Source: Acidobacteriaceae bacterium
GTDB lineage: Bacteria > Acidobacteriota > Terriglobia > Terriglobales > Acidobacteriaceae
Assembly (NCBI GenBank): GCA_027306745.1
Contig: DAHUZD010000306.1
Location: 1-6,337 of the forward strand
Direction of reading: 5' to 3'
DNA: 6,337 nucleotides
Part shown: positions 1 to 5,834 of the stretch, in pieces
How the letters are laid out: every line of letters starts with the position of its first letter
Position numbering within the stretch: the first letter of the stretch is position 1
The notes under the pieces: generated by a model
Databases searched by the model: none
The model's input: the letters and a program-made list of their open reading frames with translations, nothing else
Told to the model about the DNA's origin: nothing
Translations under genes and position numbers: made by a program

Positions 1-864
1 CACACCCTTGAAATTCCCGAAGAGATTCCTGTCACACCGCAGATGTACCAGCGTCTCGTTGAGCGACTGGCTGGCAAGCCGGAAGAGCGCATCCTGACCT
101 ATCTCATGTTGCGTTCGCTGCGCCAGGCACGTTACAGCGAAGAGAACTTGGGCCACTTCGCGCTGGCCACGCCCTGCTAGACGCACTTTACCTCGCCCAT
201 TCGACGCTATCCAGATCTGATCGTGCATCGCATCGTGAAGGCGCTGCTTCACGCTGGAGCCTCGGGACACATCGAATTCCCTGCGCAAAGCGCAAGCTCG
301 CCGTGGACGCAGTCGAAAGCGCAGCGAACCTCATCTCCACAGCCAGCTCTGGGCTTACAGCGCGCAGAACCAACTTTCCCCGCGCCGATCGACGCCGAAG
401 ATTTAGCCGCAATCGCACAGCAATGCAGTGAAACGGAACGCCGCGCAGCCGATGCTGAGCGCGAATTGATCGAGTGGAAAAAAGTCCGTTTCATGCGCGA
501 CCGAGTGGGCGAGGAGTTTGCCGCCATTGTGTTGAGCGCGACACGCTATGGCATGTTTGTCGAACTCGACGACCTCTTCGTCGAGGGGCTGGTTCCCATC
601 GACACGCTGCGCAACGACCACTACACCTACCGAGAAAACACGCGACAAATTCAGGGCGAGCGCAGCGGCCACTGCTATGCCGCAGGCGCGCGCGTGCAAG
701 TCATATTGGACCGCATCGACATCTTTGAAAACAAGTTGCAATTTTCTTTGGTGGAAGAGTCCAACTTGCCCAGAAGTGGGTCGGGCAAGACTTCCAAGAA
801 GAAAGAAAAGATGACACGCGCCAAAAAGCAGCATAAGCGCGACAAGAGGCACAGACAACGCTGA
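1..864 (+). pseudogene. rnr: Ribonuclease R, 3' part, interrupted by an in-frame amber codon
   Basis: C-terminal part of a 3'-5' exoribonuclease of the RNase II/R (RNB) family, which degrades structured RNA in the cytoplasm. The frame enters at base 1 and runs 287 sense-or-stop codons to TGA at 862-864. Fragment residues 52-76 match the RNB signature (HFALATPC, stop, THFTSPIRRYPDLIVH). The text SETERRAADAERELIEWKK follows, then an S1 RNA-binding domain (about residues 165-250, with RYGMFVELDD and EGLVPIDTL) and a Lys/Arg-rich tail typical of RNase R rather than RNase II. Codon 60 (178-180) is TAG where the family has Tyr. There is no frameshift and no second stop, and conserved motifs on both sides are intact, so the gene looks freshly or only apparently broken. 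An internal GTG at 223 could open a 213-residue piece, but it has no Shine-Dalgarno sequence and would lack most of the catalytic domain. The 5' end lies outside the window. Confidence 0.88.
178..180 (+). other. In-frame TAG inside RNase R
   Basis: TAG replaces the Tyr of the RNB signature between ATPC and THFTSP. TAC or TAT to TAG is a single-base change. The frame continues without any compensating shift. Confidence 0.9.
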
Positions 865-906
865 CAAATGAACGATACGCGCTCCCGCAGGCAGTGCAAC
901 TTTCCT

Positions 907-935
907 CTGACAAGGGATGCCGGAACTATTACGAT
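907..935 (+). promoter_or_regulatory. Sigma70-type promoter for the outer-membrane protein gene
   Basis: The -35 CTGACA (907-912, 5/6 to consensus) and -10 TACGAT (930-935, 4/6, keeping the key T, A, A and T) are separated by exactly 17 bp. Transcription would start near 942, giving a leader of about 36 nt that carries GGAGG at 966-970. It lies in the 113-bp gap after rnr. Predicted from sequence only. Confidence 0.5.
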
Positions 936-977
936 GAAGAAGGTCTGTTGCTCTAACTCTATTCTGGAGGTATTCCC

Positions 978-1526
978 ATGCATGGCAAATTTCCCCCATC
1001 CCTGCTGCTGATCAGCTTGCTTTTGCTGGCACCCGTGTCTGCCCTGGCGGCCACTGGCGGTGCCTACGCAGACTTCAGCACCACCTCGCTCAGCTCCTCG
1101 GGCAGCCCGCGCTTTAACGGTGGCACGCTCGGCGGCTATGCAGAGGGAAACCTGAAAGGCTCATTCGACTTTCTGAATCTGGGTGGCGACGTGCGTTTTT
1201 CCATTGAGCACGCCAACCAATCCGGCGTCTCAGAAAACTACGACACGTTTATGGTTGGCCCGGAAATTTCCTTCAAAACGCACATCACACCTCTGCGTCC
1301 TTATGCGGAATTTCTTTTTGGCGTAGCCCATGCGAGTGCCAGTTCAAGCCTGTTCGGCATCACTTCGTCTGCCAGCCAGAACAATGGCGCGGTGGACTAC
1401 ATTGCTGGGGCCGATGTCACACTGATGCCGCATCTGGCATGGCGTCTGCTCGAACTCAACTATTCAAAATTCAACGGCATCTCTTCAACCACCGTCAGCA
1501 CCGGTCTGGTACTGCGCCTTCCATAG
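978..1526 (+). CDS. Small outer-membrane beta-barrel protein (secreted)
   Basis: A 182-residue protein with a clear Sec signal peptide: a short Lys-containing start, a Leu-rich core (residues 8-18) and a likely cleavage site after ALA at residue 24. The mature part of about 158 residues alternates polar and hydrophobic or aromatic residues in short strands separated by Gly/Ser/Asn turns (GGTLGGYAEG, GGDVRFSIE, MVGPEISFKTHI, LRPYAEFLFGVAHA, IAGADVTLMP, WRLLELNYSKF). This is the pattern of an eight-stranded barrel of the OmpA/OprF-like OMP_b-brl type. The last strand ends LVLRLP rather than in the usual terminal aromatic residue. The start is fixed by GGAGG (966-970) 7 nt upstream and by the signal peptide. 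It has its own predicted promoter at 907-935 and a GC-rich hairpin just after the stop, so it is probably monocistronic. Specific ligand or role unknown. Confidence 0.85.
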   Translation: MHGKFPPSLLLISLLLLAPVSALAATGGAYADFSTTSLSSSGSPRFNGGTLGGYAEGNLKGSFDFLNLGGDVRFSIEHANQSGVSENYDTFMVGPEISFKTHITPLRPYAEFLFGVAHASASSSLFGITSSASQNNGAVDYIAGADVTLMPHLAWRLLELNYSKFNGISSTTVSTGLVLRLP

Positions 1527-1532
1527 CAGCCT

Positions 1533-1597
1533 CGCGTGCGTGGCGTGCGGCATAGCCAACTTTCCATAGGCCTCCGCACGCCACTGCGCTGCACGCG
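1533..1597 (+). terminator. GC-rich two-part stem-loop, candidate transcription terminator
   Basis: A perfect 10-bp stem pairs 1541-1550 (TGGCGTGCGG) with 1574-1583 (CCGCACGCCA) around a 23-nt loop. A second 7-bp stem outside it pairs 1533-1539 (CGCGTGC) with 1591-1597 (GCACGCG), with a 1-nt/7-nt internal loop between the two. It begins 7 nt after the stop of the outer-membrane protein gene. There is no T tract, so it is not a classical intrinsic terminator; it could also stabilise the mRNA 3' end. A TACAAT hexamer (1598-1603) directly after it might be the -10 box of yggX, but no -35 is visible. Confidence 0.4.
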
Positions 1598-1675
1598 TAC
1601 AATGGAGACAGCCGCGCTGCGTATCTTTCTCAGACGCAATCGTCGGCATACCGCACAATTCTGGAGTAAGCCCGC

Positions 1676-1948
1676 ATGGCGCACATGGTCTTCTGCGCGA
1701 AGTACAAGCAGCAACTGGAGGGCCTCGATGAGCCGCCCTTTGACACCGATTTTGGTAACAAAATCTATGCCACCGTCTCAAAAAAAGCCTGGGACGAATG
1801 GATCGAGCACCAGAAAATGCTGCTGAATGAGTACCGCCTGCAACCTTGGACGCCTGCCGCGCAGGAGTTTCTCGTAGAGCAGATGCAGCACTTTTTCTTT
1901 GGCGAAGGCGCGGCACTGCCCAAGGAATTCGTGCCGCCGACACAGTAA
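1676..1948 (+). CDS. yggX: Fe(2+)-trafficking / oxidative damage protection protein YggX
   Basis: A 90-residue cytoplasmic protein that matches the YggX family over its whole usual length of about 90 residues. The family is linked to Fe(II) handling and to protecting Fe-S clusters from oxidation. Visible family marks are the N-terminal VFC with the conserved Cys7, then the LEGLD, GNKIYATVSKKAWDEW and KMLLNEYRL blocks, a helix ending EFLVEQMQHFFF and the closing EFVPP. Corresponding blocks in E. coli YggX, from memory, are GKRIYNEISKEAWAQW and TMLINEKKLN. ATG 1676 is preferred over ATG 1685 because it puts the Cys at position 7 as in homologues and has GGAG at 1663-1666, 9 nt upstream. It stands alone between a hairpin and a tRNA gene. 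In many proteobacteria yggX follows mutY; that is not the case here. Confidence 0.95.
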   Translation: MAHMVFCAKYKQQLEGLDEPPFDTDFGNKIYATVSKKAWDEWIEHQKMLLNEYRLQPWTPAAQEFLVEQMQHFFFGEGAALPKEFVPPTQ

Positions 1949-2012
1949 ATCCGAACGCTTGGGAACCGTGTAAAATAAGTTCACCCCTGCCTGCACATTG
2001 CATGCAAACCGT

Positions 2013-2089
2013 CGGGACGTGGATCAGCCTGGTAGAGCACTCGCTTGGGGTGCGAGGGGTCGGCAGTTCAAATCTGCCCGTCCCGACCA
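2013..2089 (+). tRNA. tRNA-Pro (anticodon GGG)
   Basis: Complete 77-nt cloverleaf with encoded CCA (2087-2089). The acceptor stem CGGGACG (2013-2019) pairs perfectly with CGTCCCG (2079-2085), and the discriminator is A2086. The anticodon stem CTCGC/GCGAG is perfect, and its loop TTGGGGT gives anticodon GGG (2047-2049) followed by G37. The T arm GGCAG-TTCAAAT-CTGCC is perfect. The D arm GATC-AGCCTGGTA-GAGC has one A11-G24 mismatch. It reads CCC (and CCU by wobble) proline codons. A TAAAAT hexamer at 1971-1976 is a possible -10 box, but no -35 is evident. Confidence 0.97.
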
Positions 2090-2096
2090 AGATTTA

Positions 2097-2133
2097 TCCC
2101 AATATGCACGATCGATTGCTTTCCCAATTTGCA
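2097..2133 (+). repeat. Short direct repeat TCCCAATWTGCA, two copies 25 bp apart
   Basis: TCCCAATATGCA at 2097-2108 and TCCCAATTTGCA at 2122-2133 differ at one base. They sit just after the tRNA gene and upstream of the epimerase gene. The spacing is not a whole number of 10.5-bp turns. It could be an operator pair or chance. Confidence 0.35.
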
Positions 2134-2150
2134 TACGTGCGTCTGACTAC

Positions 2151-2187
2151 CAGCGGCTGAATGTAGGGAACCGCTGTTTGGCTTTTC
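2151..2187 (+). terminator. Possible terminator after tRNA-Pro
   Basis: CAGCGG (2151-2156) and CCGCTG (2171-2176) form a 6-bp GC-rich stem with a 14-nt loop. A T-rich run (TTTGGCTTTTC, 2177-2187) follows immediately. The loop is long and the T run is broken, so it is a weak candidate. It would separate the tRNA transcript from the surface-glycan operon. Confidence 0.35.
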
Positions 2188-2205
2188 TGTAGAATGGTAT
2201 TTTGG

Positions 2206-2224
2206 CCTGCAGCGGAGCTGCGGG
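2206..2224 (+). promoter_or_regulatory. Leader hairpin upstream of the epimerase gene
   Basis: CCTGCAGC (2206-2213) pairs with GCTGCGGG (2217-2224): 8 bp including one U-G pair, around a GGA loop. It follows a -10-like TAGAAT (2190-2195, no good -35) by about 10 bp, so it would sit at the 5' end of the operon mRNA, about 50 nt before the start codon. It may stabilise the transcript. No known riboswitch pattern is seen. Confidence 0.3.
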
Positions 2225-2275
2225 TATCTCAATGCAGACGTTCGGCCCGGAATTGGCCAGAAAGAGGGAGAAAGA

Positions 2276-3259
2276 GTGAAGCGTGTTCTGGTAACTGGAG
2301 CGGGCGGTTTTATTGGCAGCCATCTGGCTCGCCGCTTGAAGAGCGAGGGTTGCTGGGTGCGTGGCATTGACCTAAAGCGGCCTGAGTTTTCAGCCACAGC
2401 CTGCGACGAATTTACGGTCGGCGACCTACGCGATTTCTCCACCGCCGCACAGGCCCTCGTGGGCATTGAAGACGTTTACCAATTGGCTGCCGACATGGGT
2501 GGTGCCGGTTACATCTTCACCGGGGAACATGACGCTGCCGTCATGCACAACTCCGCCACAATCAACCTGAACATTCTCGAAGCCGGGCGCAAAGCTGGAG
2601 TTCGACGTTATTTTTACTCTTCCTCTGCCTGCATCTATCCAGAACGCAACCAACTGGATCCAGACAATCCAATTTGCTCGGAGGACTCGGCCTACCCTGC
2701 CGCACCGGACAGCGAATACGGATGGGAGAAGCTTTTCAGTGAGCGTCTCTACTTTGCCTACGCTCGCAACTATGGAATCGAAGTTCACGTTGCGCGCTTT
2801 CATAACATTTTTGGTCCGGAAGGCACCTGGTGCGGCGGCAAGGAAAAGGCTCCTGCAGCCATTTGCCGCAAAGTAGCGGAAGTCGGCAACGACGGCGAGA
2901 TTGAAATCTGGGGTGACGGCAAGCAGACCCGCTCCTTCTTGTACATCGATGAGTGTGTGGAAGGCGTGCGGCGCCTGATGGAGTCCAATTTTGCCGGCCC
3001 GGTCAACATCGGCTCGGAAGAAATGGTCACCATCAACCAGCTTGCAGAGTATGCGATGAAGATCGCAGGGAAAAAGTTGAAGATTCGCCACATTCCCGGA
3101 CCGCTCGGTGTGCGCGGCAGAAACTCCGACAACCGCCTGATCTCCGAAAAACTTGGCTGGGCTCCTTCCAGTTCTCTCTACTCTGGACTGGAAACAACCT
3201 ACCGCTGGATTGAAAAACAAGTCGAGGCCAACAAAACTGCACAGGCCAGCATCGCATAG
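2276..3259 (+). CDS. GDP-mannose 3,5-epimerase-like NAD-dependent epimerase (extended SDR)
   Basis: A 327-residue cytoplasmic enzyme predicted to epimerise C3 and C5 of GDP-D-mannose, giving GDP-L-galactose or GDP-L-gulose. Residues 1-35 are an NAD-binding Rossmann start (VTGAGGFIG at 6-14, Asp32 for the adenosine ribose). The active-site set C119 (SSSACIYPE), Y148xxxK152 (EYGWEK) and K191 (GGKEKAPAA) has the same spacing as C145, Y174/K178 and K217 of plant GDP-mannose epimerase. Further GME blocks are ADMGGAGYI (72-80), RFHNIFGPEGTW (174-185), IWGDGKQTRSF (211-221), DECVEGVRRL (225-234) and HIPGPLGVRGRNSDN (272-286). The GTG start has GGGAG (2266-2270) 5 nt upstream and puts the Rossmann motif at the usual place. 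It is the first gene of the glycan operon, 11 bp before the GT4 gene. A related GDP-sugar, such as a GDP-heptose, is an alternative substrate. Confidence 0.9.
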   Translation: MKRVLVTGAGGFIGSHLARRLKSEGCWVRGIDLKRPEFSATACDEFTVGDLRDFSTAAQALVGIEDVYQLAADMGGAGYIFTGEHDAAVMHNSATINLNILEAGRKAGVRRYFYSSSACIYPERNQLDPDNPICSEDSAYPAAPDSEYGWEKLFSERLYFAYARNYGIEVHVARFHNIFGPEGTWCGGKEKAPAAICRKVAEVGNDGEIEIWGDGKQTRSFLYIDECVEGVRRLMESNFAGPVNIGSEEMVTINQLAEYAMKIAGKKLKIRHIPGPLGVRGRNSDNRLISEKLGWAPSSSLYSGLETTYRWIEKQVEANKTAQASIA

Positions 3260-3270
3260 GACCCAACCCC

Positions 3271-4482
3271 TTGCCGCAAGCCTACGTCTTCTACCACTAT
3301 CTGCACCCAGACGATGTCGTCAGTTCTGTGCACCTGAGCGAACTCTGCTCTGGACTTGTTCGGCATGGGTGGGAGGTAGTGGCGTTTCCATGCAATCGTG
3401 GCTGCAGGGATGAAGCTGCAGCCTATCCCGCCCAAAGTTCGTGGCAGGGCGTGCAACTCCAGCGCATCTGGCGTCCGGCCTGGAAGCAGGCATCCTCTGC
3501 TGGAAGAATTCTCAACGCTGCATGGATGAATCTGCGCTGGGCCGCAATGGCCGCCCGGCGCAAGCACCGGCCCGATGTTCTTATCGTGGGCACTGATCCG
3601 ATTTTGAGTGTTCTGGTTGCGCCCATCTGGAAATTTTTTCATCCGCGAACAAAGATAGCGCATTGGTGCCTGGACTTGTATCCCGAGGCCGCTTATGCAG
3701 ATGGACTTTTGCAACGCAATGGATGGATGGCACGAGGGCTGCACTGGCTGCTTCGTTGCGCCTACCAGTCCTGCGACGCGATTGTCGACATTGGCAACTG
3801 CATGCGTTCCCTTCTGCTGCCTTACGCGCCACAAGCTACCCGGTGCACGTTGGTTCCATGGGCCTTGGCCGAACCAGACGAGCCACTGCCCATTGCAAAC
3901 GCTGAGCGAACAGCCATCTTCGGGGAAACACGCCTGGCGCTGATGTACTCTGGCAACTTCGGTCGTGCCCACAGCCATGAAACGCTGTTGTCGCTGGCGC
4001 GCGCTTTGCGCCAAGACCCCGTGCAACTGGCCTTCAGCGTGCGCGGCAACCGGGTCAACGCGCTGCAAGCGGAGATTACGACGGAAGACAGCAACATCCG
4101 TTTTGTACCCTTTGCCCCCGCAGATCGGCTGCAGGATCGGCTGGCCTGCGCTGATATTCACGTGGTTAGCCTGCGCGAGGATTGGACAGGCACCGTTGTT
4201 CCCTCCAAATTTTTTGGTTCCCTGGCTGTTGGCCGTCCTGTACTCTATTGCGGCAGCGCCCATTCCGCCATTGCACGCTGGATTGAGGAGCTTGGAATCG
4301 GCTGGGTGTTGACGCCTGCGAATTTTGCAGAGACCGTAAACGCATTGCGCACCTACGCGGGCAGTCCACAGCAGCAGTTCGACATGCAGGCCCGGTGTCA
4401 CGCTGTGTACTGCAAGAATTTTTCCAAGGATGCGGTGCTGCAGGGTTGGAACACACTTCTGCGCGAGCTGATTTCCAAGTGA
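3271..4482 (+). CDS. Glycosyltransferase family 4 (WbuB-like)
   Basis: A 403-residue GT-B fold sugar transferase, probably acting at the cytoplasmic face of the inner membrane on LPS or polysaccharide. The N-terminal domain opens with a beta strand and the acceptor-side block YHYLHPDDVVSSVHLSEL (8-25), then PDVLIVGTDP (101-110) and WCLDLYPEAA (132-141). The C-terminal nucleotide-sugar domain has LMYSGNFGRAHSHETLL (224-240), RFVPFAP (277-283) and the GT4 donor-loop pattern VVPSKFFGSLAVGRPVLYCG (309-328). The rest of the family's donor-binding pattern (GIGWVLTP) follows at 342-349. The start is an unusual TTG only 11 bp after the epimerase stop with no real Shine-Dalgarno sequence; it is chosen because it puts the first strand at the correct position and no ATG or GTG fits, so translation is probably coupled to the upstream gene. 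Donor and acceptor cannot be read from the sequence. Confidence 0.88.
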   Translation: MPQAYVFYHYLHPDDVVSSVHLSELCSGLVRHGWEVVAFPCNRGCRDEAAAYPAQSSWQGVQLQRIWRPAWKQASSAGRILNAAWMNLRWAAMAARRKHRPDVLIVGTDPILSVLVAPIWKFFHPRTKIAHWCLDLYPEAAYADGLLQRNGWMARGLHWLLRCAYQSCDAIVDIGNCMRSLLLPYAPQATRCTLVPWALAEPDEPLPIANAERTAIFGETRLALMYSGNFGRAHSHETLLSLARALRQDPVQLAFSVRGNRVNALQAEITTEDSNIRFVPFAPADRLQDRLACADIHVVSLREDWTGTVVPSKFFGSLAVGRPVLYCGSAHSAIARWIEELGIGWVLTPANFAETVNALRTYAGSPQQQFDMQARCHAVYCKNFSKDAVLQGWNTLLRELISK

Positions 4483-4493
4483 TTCCCGTGAAA

Positions 4494-5825
4494 ATGAATA
4501 CTGGAAACTCGTGCAAGCAAAGTCACCTGCGGGATCGTCTACATTTCTTCCAGGCCAAATTCAAGCTGGGCCTCATCTCGTTGTCGCATCGCATCGTCGG
4601 CCTGTTTACCTGGCTACAGGTTGCGGTGACCCTTCGGGCGTTTCCCGTTGTGTCCGCAACAAGCCATGAACCGGTTTCCGCCGATGCACCGCTGAAGATT
4701 CTGGTCATCAAGCTCGACACGCTGGGCGACGTCGTCATGGTTCTGCCGCTGCTCAGCGCATTGCACCAACGCCTGCCGCATGCGGAAATCACGCTGGCCG
4801 TGCATCCATCCTTCGTCTCGTTTTTCCAGAAAATTTCCGCAGTACGAGTCATTGGAATTCCCACGGATTGCAGCAAATTCTTTCGCCCCATAGCTCTGCC
4901 GCTCCGGCACTATCAATTCGCCAAGAGCCACCTGCAGCAGGAGGCCTATGATTTCTGTCTGATCCCACGCTTGGATACGGACCACGAATACGCAGTGCCA
5001 CTCGCCTATTTTTCCAGGGCAAAACGGAGAATTTCTTTTAGCGAGCACAGCGAAAAGCGGAAGTCCCACCTCAACATGGGCTTTGACCGTCTGCTGACCG
5101 ATGCGATTCTGCCCAAAGATGTACTGCATGAAGTTCAGCGCAATTTGACGTTGCTGAACGCCATGGGATTGCAGACAGACTCAGCTTCTCTTCAGTTCGA
5201 CTTCTCTAAGGGCCTTCCACGGCAGGCTGTGCAATTTGCCCAGAAACATTTGCCCGAACCGGCGCCGGCTTACGTTGCCATTTGCCCGACATCTGGGCAC
5301 TCCAGCTTAAAGCAGTGGGGCGTAAAAAAAATTGCTGCCGTTGCAGCAGAGTTGGCAGCCCAGGGCCGGACCATCGTTTTGCTTGGTTCTGCGTCCGATG
5401 CTGCGCTGGGAGATGCGATCGAAGCAAGTCTGCCGGCGGGATGCGTAATCAATTTGATCGGAAAGACATCCTTGGACCAGATTCTTGCCGTGCTGATGCG
5501 CTGTGCTGTATTTTTGGGGAATGATGCAGGCCCCATGCACTTGGCGTCGCTGGTAAATACGCCGACTGTTGCGGTCTTCGGCTCCAGTTGCTCGCATCGC
5601 TTTGGCCCGTGGGCAGAAAGCAGCCAGGTGCTCGCAGGTGTACCCGAATGCTCTCCCTGTTCAAACCACGCAGCTGGACGATGCAGAATTTGCCTGCACC
5701 GGGATACCGTATGTATGCAAATGGTCTCCGTAAATGAAACCGTTCGCGCCGTGCGCCAGTTTCTGCCGCTATACACCCCCCCGGCAGCGTCGGGCGCGCT
5801 TGGAAATGCCGGCCTGAAAGCGTAG
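4494..5825 (+). CDS. Glycosyltransferase family 9 (heptosyltransferase family)
   Basis: A 443-residue GT-B enzyme of the ADP-heptose:LPS heptosyltransferase family. The core begins near residue 67 with LKILVIKLDTLGDVVMVLPL; Asp79 matches the catalytic Asp of WaaC-type enzymes. The C-terminal half has CPTSGHSSLKQW (264-275), IVLLGSASD (294-302), the nucleotide-site signature FLGNDAGPMHLA (340-351) and TPTVAVFG (356-363). A Cys cluster (C386, C389, C397, C400, C407) follows the CSPC...C...CM pattern often seen at this place in GT9 proteins. An extra N-terminal stretch of about 65 residues precedes the core; residues 23-53 are rich in Leu/Ile/Val/Phe and may touch the membrane. ATG 4494 is chosen; in-frame GTG 4488 is an equal alternative (AAGTGA 5 nt upstream). 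An earlier in-frame start inside the GT4 gene is unlikely. It begins 5-11 bp after the GT4 stop. The presence of a heptose kinase next door supports heptose as donor; this is inference. Confidence 0.87.
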   Translation: MNTGNSCKQSHLRDRLHFFQAKFKLGLISLSHRIVGLFTWLQVAVTLRAFPVVSATSHEPVSADAPLKILVIKLDTLGDVVMVLPLLSALHQRLPHAEITLAVHPSFVSFFQKISAVRVIGIPTDCSKFFRPIALPLRHYQFAKSHLQQEAYDFCLIPRLDTDHEYAVPLAYFSRAKRRISFSEHSEKRKSHLNMGFDRLLTDAILPKDVLHEVQRNLTLLNAMGLQTDSASLQFDFSKGLPRQAVQFAQKHLPEPAPAYVAICPTSGHSSLKQWGVKKIAAVAAELAAQGRTIVLLGSASDAALGDAIEASLPAGCVINLIGKTSLDQILAVLMRCAVFLGNDAGPMHLASLVNTPTVAVFGSSCSHRFGPWAESSQVLAGVPECSPCSNHAAGRCRICLHRDTVCMQMVSVNETVRAVRQFLPLYTPPAASGALGNAGLKA

Positions 5826-5830
5826 AGGAG
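5826..5830 (+). promoter_or_regulatory. Ribosome binding site of the heptose kinase, abutting the upstream stop
   Basis: AGGAG lies directly after the TAG stop of the GT9 gene (5823-5825). It is 4 nt from ATG 5835 and 10 nt from in-frame ATG 5841, so either could be the true start. The layout implies translational coupling. Confidence 0.55.
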
Positions 5831-5834
5831 AGTC

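Noticed and set aside
403..999. A 198-codon minus-strand frame opposite rnr
   Set aside because: Antisense to the S1 domain and basic tail of RNase R; no ribosome binding site or domain.
868..1007. A short ATG frame in the rnr to outer-membrane protein gap
   Set aside because: No ribosome binding site, Cys-rich nonsense-like translation, and it runs out of frame into the signal peptide coding region.
1485..2090. A 201-codon minus-strand frame beginning MVGTGRFELPTPRTPSECS
   Set aside because: Its start is the antisense of the tRNA-Pro gene, a well-known source of spurious protein annotations; the rest is antisense to yggX and the outer-membrane protein gene's 3' end.
2104..2160. An 18-codon ATG frame upstream of the epimerase, as a possible leader peptide
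   Set aside because: No Shine-Dalgarno sequence, no runs of a regulatory codon, and it lies upstream of the likely promoter.
2013..2275. tRNA-Pro as an integration site for a mobile element
   Set aside because: No second copy of the tRNA 3' end and no integrase or phage gene in the window.
2426..3220. A 264-codon minus-strand frame opposite the epimerase
   Set aside because: Antisense shadow of a conserved enzyme; no motifs.
3199..4401. A 400-codon minus-strand frame opposite the GT4 gene
   Set aside because: It is a mirror of the strongly supported GT4 coding frame, with low-complexity composition and no recognisable domain.
4395..4493. A longer GT9 start inside the GT4 gene
   Set aside because: It would overlap the GT4 gene by 88 bp and add residues that only mirror GT4 codons in another frame; starts at 4488/4494 fit the operon spacing.
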